From Anticarsia gemmatalis (taxonomy: Eukaryota; Arthropoda; Insecta; Lepidoptera; Erebidae), in contig NC_134766.1 in NCBI RefSeq assembly GCF_050436995.1, positions 3,596,001 through 3,660,000 on the forward strand: a stretch of DNA of 64,000 bases. Reading direction: 5' to 3'. A program made the position numbers and the translations under genes. Below the pieces are notes generated by a model that was given only the letters and a program-made list of their open reading frames with translations, searched no databases and was not told where the DNA came from. Shown here piece by piece: positions 61,164-64,000 of this stretch (positions within the stretch are counted from its first letter, which is position 1; each line of letters begins with the position of its first letter).

Positions 61164-61999
61164 GCTACTCAATCACGCCTAAACTACTGAACCTATTTGC
61201 ATGAAATTTGGTATGGAGATAGTTTGATACCCGAGAAAGGACATAGGCTACTTTTTACCCCGGGAAAATGACGCATTTCCCGGGAAAATTAGGTTTCGCC
61301 ACCGAAGTCGCGAATAATCAATATTACAATGACATTGAATTAACAAAATTCCGTTGTCATGGCAACAGTTTTAATGGCGGATATGCTTAAGCGCGAGTTA
61401 TATGAGATACAAGCTGACCCGCGCAACTTCGCTTGCGTCACATAAGAGAGAATGGGTCAGAATTTTCCACGTTTTTGTAACACTTTTTACTGTTACTCTG
61501 CTCCTATTGGTCGTAGCGTGATGATATAAAATATGCTTTTTTTTCACGAAAAAAAGCATATTTAAAAATATTCTTAAAATTATTTATATCCCTTATTATA
61601 ACGAAGTCGCGCTAAGGCATATCCGCCATTAAAACAGTTGCCATGACAACGGAATTTTGTTAATTTAATGTCATTATAATAGTGATTATTCGCGACTTCG
61701 TTCGCCACCTGAATTTTCCCGGAAAATGCGTCATTTTTCCGGGGTAAAAAGTAGCCCATGTCCTTTCTCGGGTATCTAAATATCTCCATACCAAATTTCA
61801 TGCAAATTGGTTCAGTAGTTTAGGCGTGATTGAGTAGCAGACAGACAGAGTTACTTTCGCATTTATAATATTAGTATGGATAAATAATTTTAAGAATATT
61901 TTTCGTGAAAAAAAGCATATTTTGTTGTTAAGGAATAATTAAGCTTTGTATTAGTAAAAATAAATCACTCACGCGAGCGGAGCCGCACGGGTCAGCTAG
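61070..61999 (+). mobile_element. Composite Helitron with internal inverted units
   Basis: It starts TCCATACTAATATTATAAAT after A (61069) and ends GGGTCAGCTAG before T (62000). Inside are a plus-strand family C unit (61070-61405), a truncated minus-strand family A piece (61412-61528) and a minus-strand family C unit (about 61588-61881). The last is bracketed by an inverted repeat of about 40 bases (tattcttaaaattattta and its mirror near 61880-61922). No coding frame is present. Confidence 0.7.
61101..61164 (+). repeat. (TCTG)16 microsatellite inside Helitron
   Basis: Sixteen perfect tetramers occupy the position where sister copies have only one to three, so the Helitron carries a seed that expands. 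Confidence 0.95.
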
Positions 62000-62291
62000 T
62001 TTTGATATAAATGCAGTCGCAAAATTGCATGATATACATATGTATATACGATAAGCAGTATGCATCGGTCCTCTCACATGATTTCAGCATACATTACTTT
62101 ATTTTAATTAAGCAAAAACGACGTGAAACTATGATACAATAACAAAAGCTATTTCAATTACGTCTAAATATATCAATGCAGTAGCAAAATTGCATGATAC
62201 ATATACGATAAGCAGTATGTATTGGTCCTCACATGATTTCAGCATACTTCCAAATATACATTAGAAGTATATTAAGCGGGAATATCTCCTA

Positions 62292-62406
62292 CCCCCGGTT
62301 TCTGAGGTACATTTAGCGGTAGTTTATCTATTCAATAGAGTTTAAACTCATATAAAAAACGCTATTGAATAGATAAACTACCGCTAAATGTACTCAGAAC
62401 CGGGCA
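62292..62406. mobile_element. Palindromic hairpin MITE, copy G
   Basis: CCCCCGGTTTCTGAGGTACA is mirrored by TGTACTCAGAACCGGG. CTA flanks both sides (62289-62291 and 62407-62409). The arms are almost unchanged, so this is a young copy. Confidence 0.88.
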
Positions 62407-62409
62407 CTA

Positions 62410-62924
62410 ATCATAAAACTACGATAATAACGAAGACAAAAGCAGTTCAAAGTACAACTGCAAAATCAACACTCCTTCGATGAATACAACGGCCAGGTGT
62501 CCTCTCTGACGTCACAGCACACGAGTGCACGTGCACTGAAATGCACTTAAAACACTGCGCCCGCGCATATGACTGCACTCAATGCACTGTATTATACACT
62601 ATTGGTAATTACTCGTTTCACATTGTAATTTTTAAGTTTATTAGCTGTAGATAAAAAAGTGTTATAATTACAAAATGTTATTTATAGTGGTAAAAATATA
62701 ATTATAAGGAAAAAAAATACATATATATACGTGTACAGGAAAATTCTGTTTAATCAAAAAGTCACGTGAAACCATATCGGAATGGAAAAAGCCATTATTA
62801 CTATGACCAAAGTTCCTCTTTCAAGAGCAATTTTACATTTATCCTTCCCACATAAAAAAAAACACAGTAGCGACAAAGAAAACTAACTATATTACCTATT
62901 TTGATAAGAATCGAGCCATCTAAC
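62410..62924. other. Non-coding DNA
   Basis: It contains a CRE-like TGACGTCAC and acgtgcactgaaatgcact motifs at 62510-62560, resembling 60090-60130. No exon. Confidence 0.4.
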
Positions 62925-63147
62925 AACCGTAGCGCCGCGTGTGGTGGGTTCGAATCCCACCCGGGACAAATCTTTGTGTGATGAGCACGAGTATTTGTTC
63001 TGAGCCTGGATGTTAATTTATCTATATAAGTATGTATTTAGAGGTATATAAGTATGTTTATCAGTTATTTGGTTACCACAGTACAAGCTCTGCTTAGTTT
63101 GGAATCAAAATGACCGTGTGTGAGTTGTCCAATAATATTTATTTATC
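62925..63147 (+). mobile_element. tRNA-derived SINE, family 4 (full length)
   Basis: The head ccgtagcgccgcgtgtggtg with B-box GGTTCGAATCCCACC is followed by the body tgtgatgagcacgagtattt, ggttaccacagtacaagct and tgaccgtgtgtgagttgtcc, ending in aatatttatttat. The order is that of a complete lepidopteran SINE. Confidence 0.75.
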
Positions 63148-64000
63148 TTTGGCTACTTTTTCAAGTCTCCCCGACCTAGATTTGAACAGAATTGAGCATA
63201 ATTATGTACGTAGGTCTGTACATAGATCCTTCTAGCAATATTGCATGCAGATAAACACGTAATTGTAAGTACATGTGCACTCGAGGCGTCGCCAGCGAAA
63301 CGAAAGTTAACTCATATACTAAATGATCTAGCGGTATTTTGTAGGTGTTTAGAACTAACGCTTTGAAGAGATCCGTTGACTGAGAGTTACAGCGACAATA
63401 TACTGTATTAAGTAGCGATTTTTTGGACGTAACGTTATCCGAAGGATAATTTTGATGTTTTGACATGTATAATATGGTAAAGCTGACAAAACTGCATTTT
63501 CTTTCGTCGAATATATTTATATATGGCGATGGATAAATTGGTCCAAAGTTAAATTTTTACGGTACCCACAAGGATTTTTTGAAAGTCAACCATTATAGTA
63601 ATTTTTCAAAATGTTATCTGCAAAAAAGAATTGTAAATCCATTTTCATATGAGGACAAAGTTCCGGTGCTATATTTGGGCTAACTGTATTCTGTATGATA
63701 TATTTTATTTTAAATATTGGAGGATAAAAAACTAGGTTTGGCTGACGTCAATACTTTGCTACTACATTGACCCTAGTATAAATAATATAATTATAACTGT
63801 AAAAAGAATCGCGCCTCTAAAAATAATAGATAGAGTTCTACCTAGTAATTAAATAAAACTACACGTCTCTATCTTTACCTGTTTAACTGTCAAGCTTAAA
63901 CTGACACATATGCATGAAATCATGCCATTTCGTATGGGTGTAGGCCAAAAAAGAAGAGTAAGAGGAAGAGGGAAGAGATCAAAGACTGGCAAAGACTGCC
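63148..64000. other. AT-rich non-coding DNA
   Basis: A 96-codon minus-strand frame at 63176-63466 shows no recognisable domain. The window ends in a purine-rich gaagaggaagagggaagag run. Confidence 0.35.

Larger units (their letters stand above)
61031..62247. repeat. Local tandem duplication, first half split by a Helitron
   Basis: Unit 1 is 61031-61069 plus 62000-62092; unit 2 is 62121-62247. Shared blocks are gtgaaactatgatRcaataa, gcaaaattgcatgata, cgataagcagtatg and catgatttcagcatac. Confidence 0.7.

Noticed and set aside
9311..62406. CRISPR-like array from regularly recurring hairpins
   Set aside because: Copies are kilobases apart, in both orientations and with target duplications, in a eukaryotic genome; they are MITEs.
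62930..62975. tRNA gene
   Set aside because: Followed directly by a complete SINE body.

Overview
The window is AT-rich eukaryotic nuclear DNA, almost certainly from a moth or butterfly (Lepidoptera). The evidence is spliceosomal exons with GT-AG borders, no operon structure, and a very dense set of repeats of lepidopteran type: non-autonomous Helitrons ending in CTAG, tRNA-derived SINEs, 5'-truncated RTE-like LINE ends, a mariner deletion derivative and several fold-back MITEs. Species cannot be named from sequence alone. All family names rest on recalled motifs, not on a search.

There is one gene I can support, on the minus strand. Exons at 14813-14984, 14213-14400 and 13701-13796 join in one continuous frame. 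They give 152 residues: a short N-terminus, a six-cysteine EGF-like module, and the first three membrane segments of a protein resembling the THH1/TOM1/TOM3 (GPR137-related) multi-pass family. The remaining exons are not visible and probably lie to the left of the window. Two candidate first exons are proposed upstream: a non-coding one near 19.0-19.2 kb that would feed the EGF exon, and a coding one at 46064-46094. The second ends in the same splice phase as the EGF exon and could join directly to exon 3, making an isoform without the EGF module. A third promoter-like minus-strand segment lies at 5338-5600, target unknown.

Layout: 1-5.3 kb, repeat fragments and two Helitrons. 5.3-5.7 kb, promoter-like segment. 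6.9-8.3 kb, a 1.16-kb fold-back element, repeated at 32.6-33.75 kb. 8.7-9.0 kb, broken RTE LINE end. 9.3-10.4 kb, two MITEs. 13.7-15.0 kb, coding exons. 15-46 kb, the proposed long first intron, full of Helitrons, MITEs and SINEs. 46.06-46.4 kb, alternative first exon. 46.5-64 kb, intergenic DNA with more MITEs, a composite Helitron at 61.07-62.0 kb and SINEs.

The most notable items are the alternative N-termini of the EGF/TOM1-like gene, a seven-copy palindromic hairpin MITE family with apparent 3-bp target duplications, a roughly 93-bp module whose three complete copies look identical, and a composite Helitron sitting inside one half of a local duplication, so that the other half serves as an empty site.
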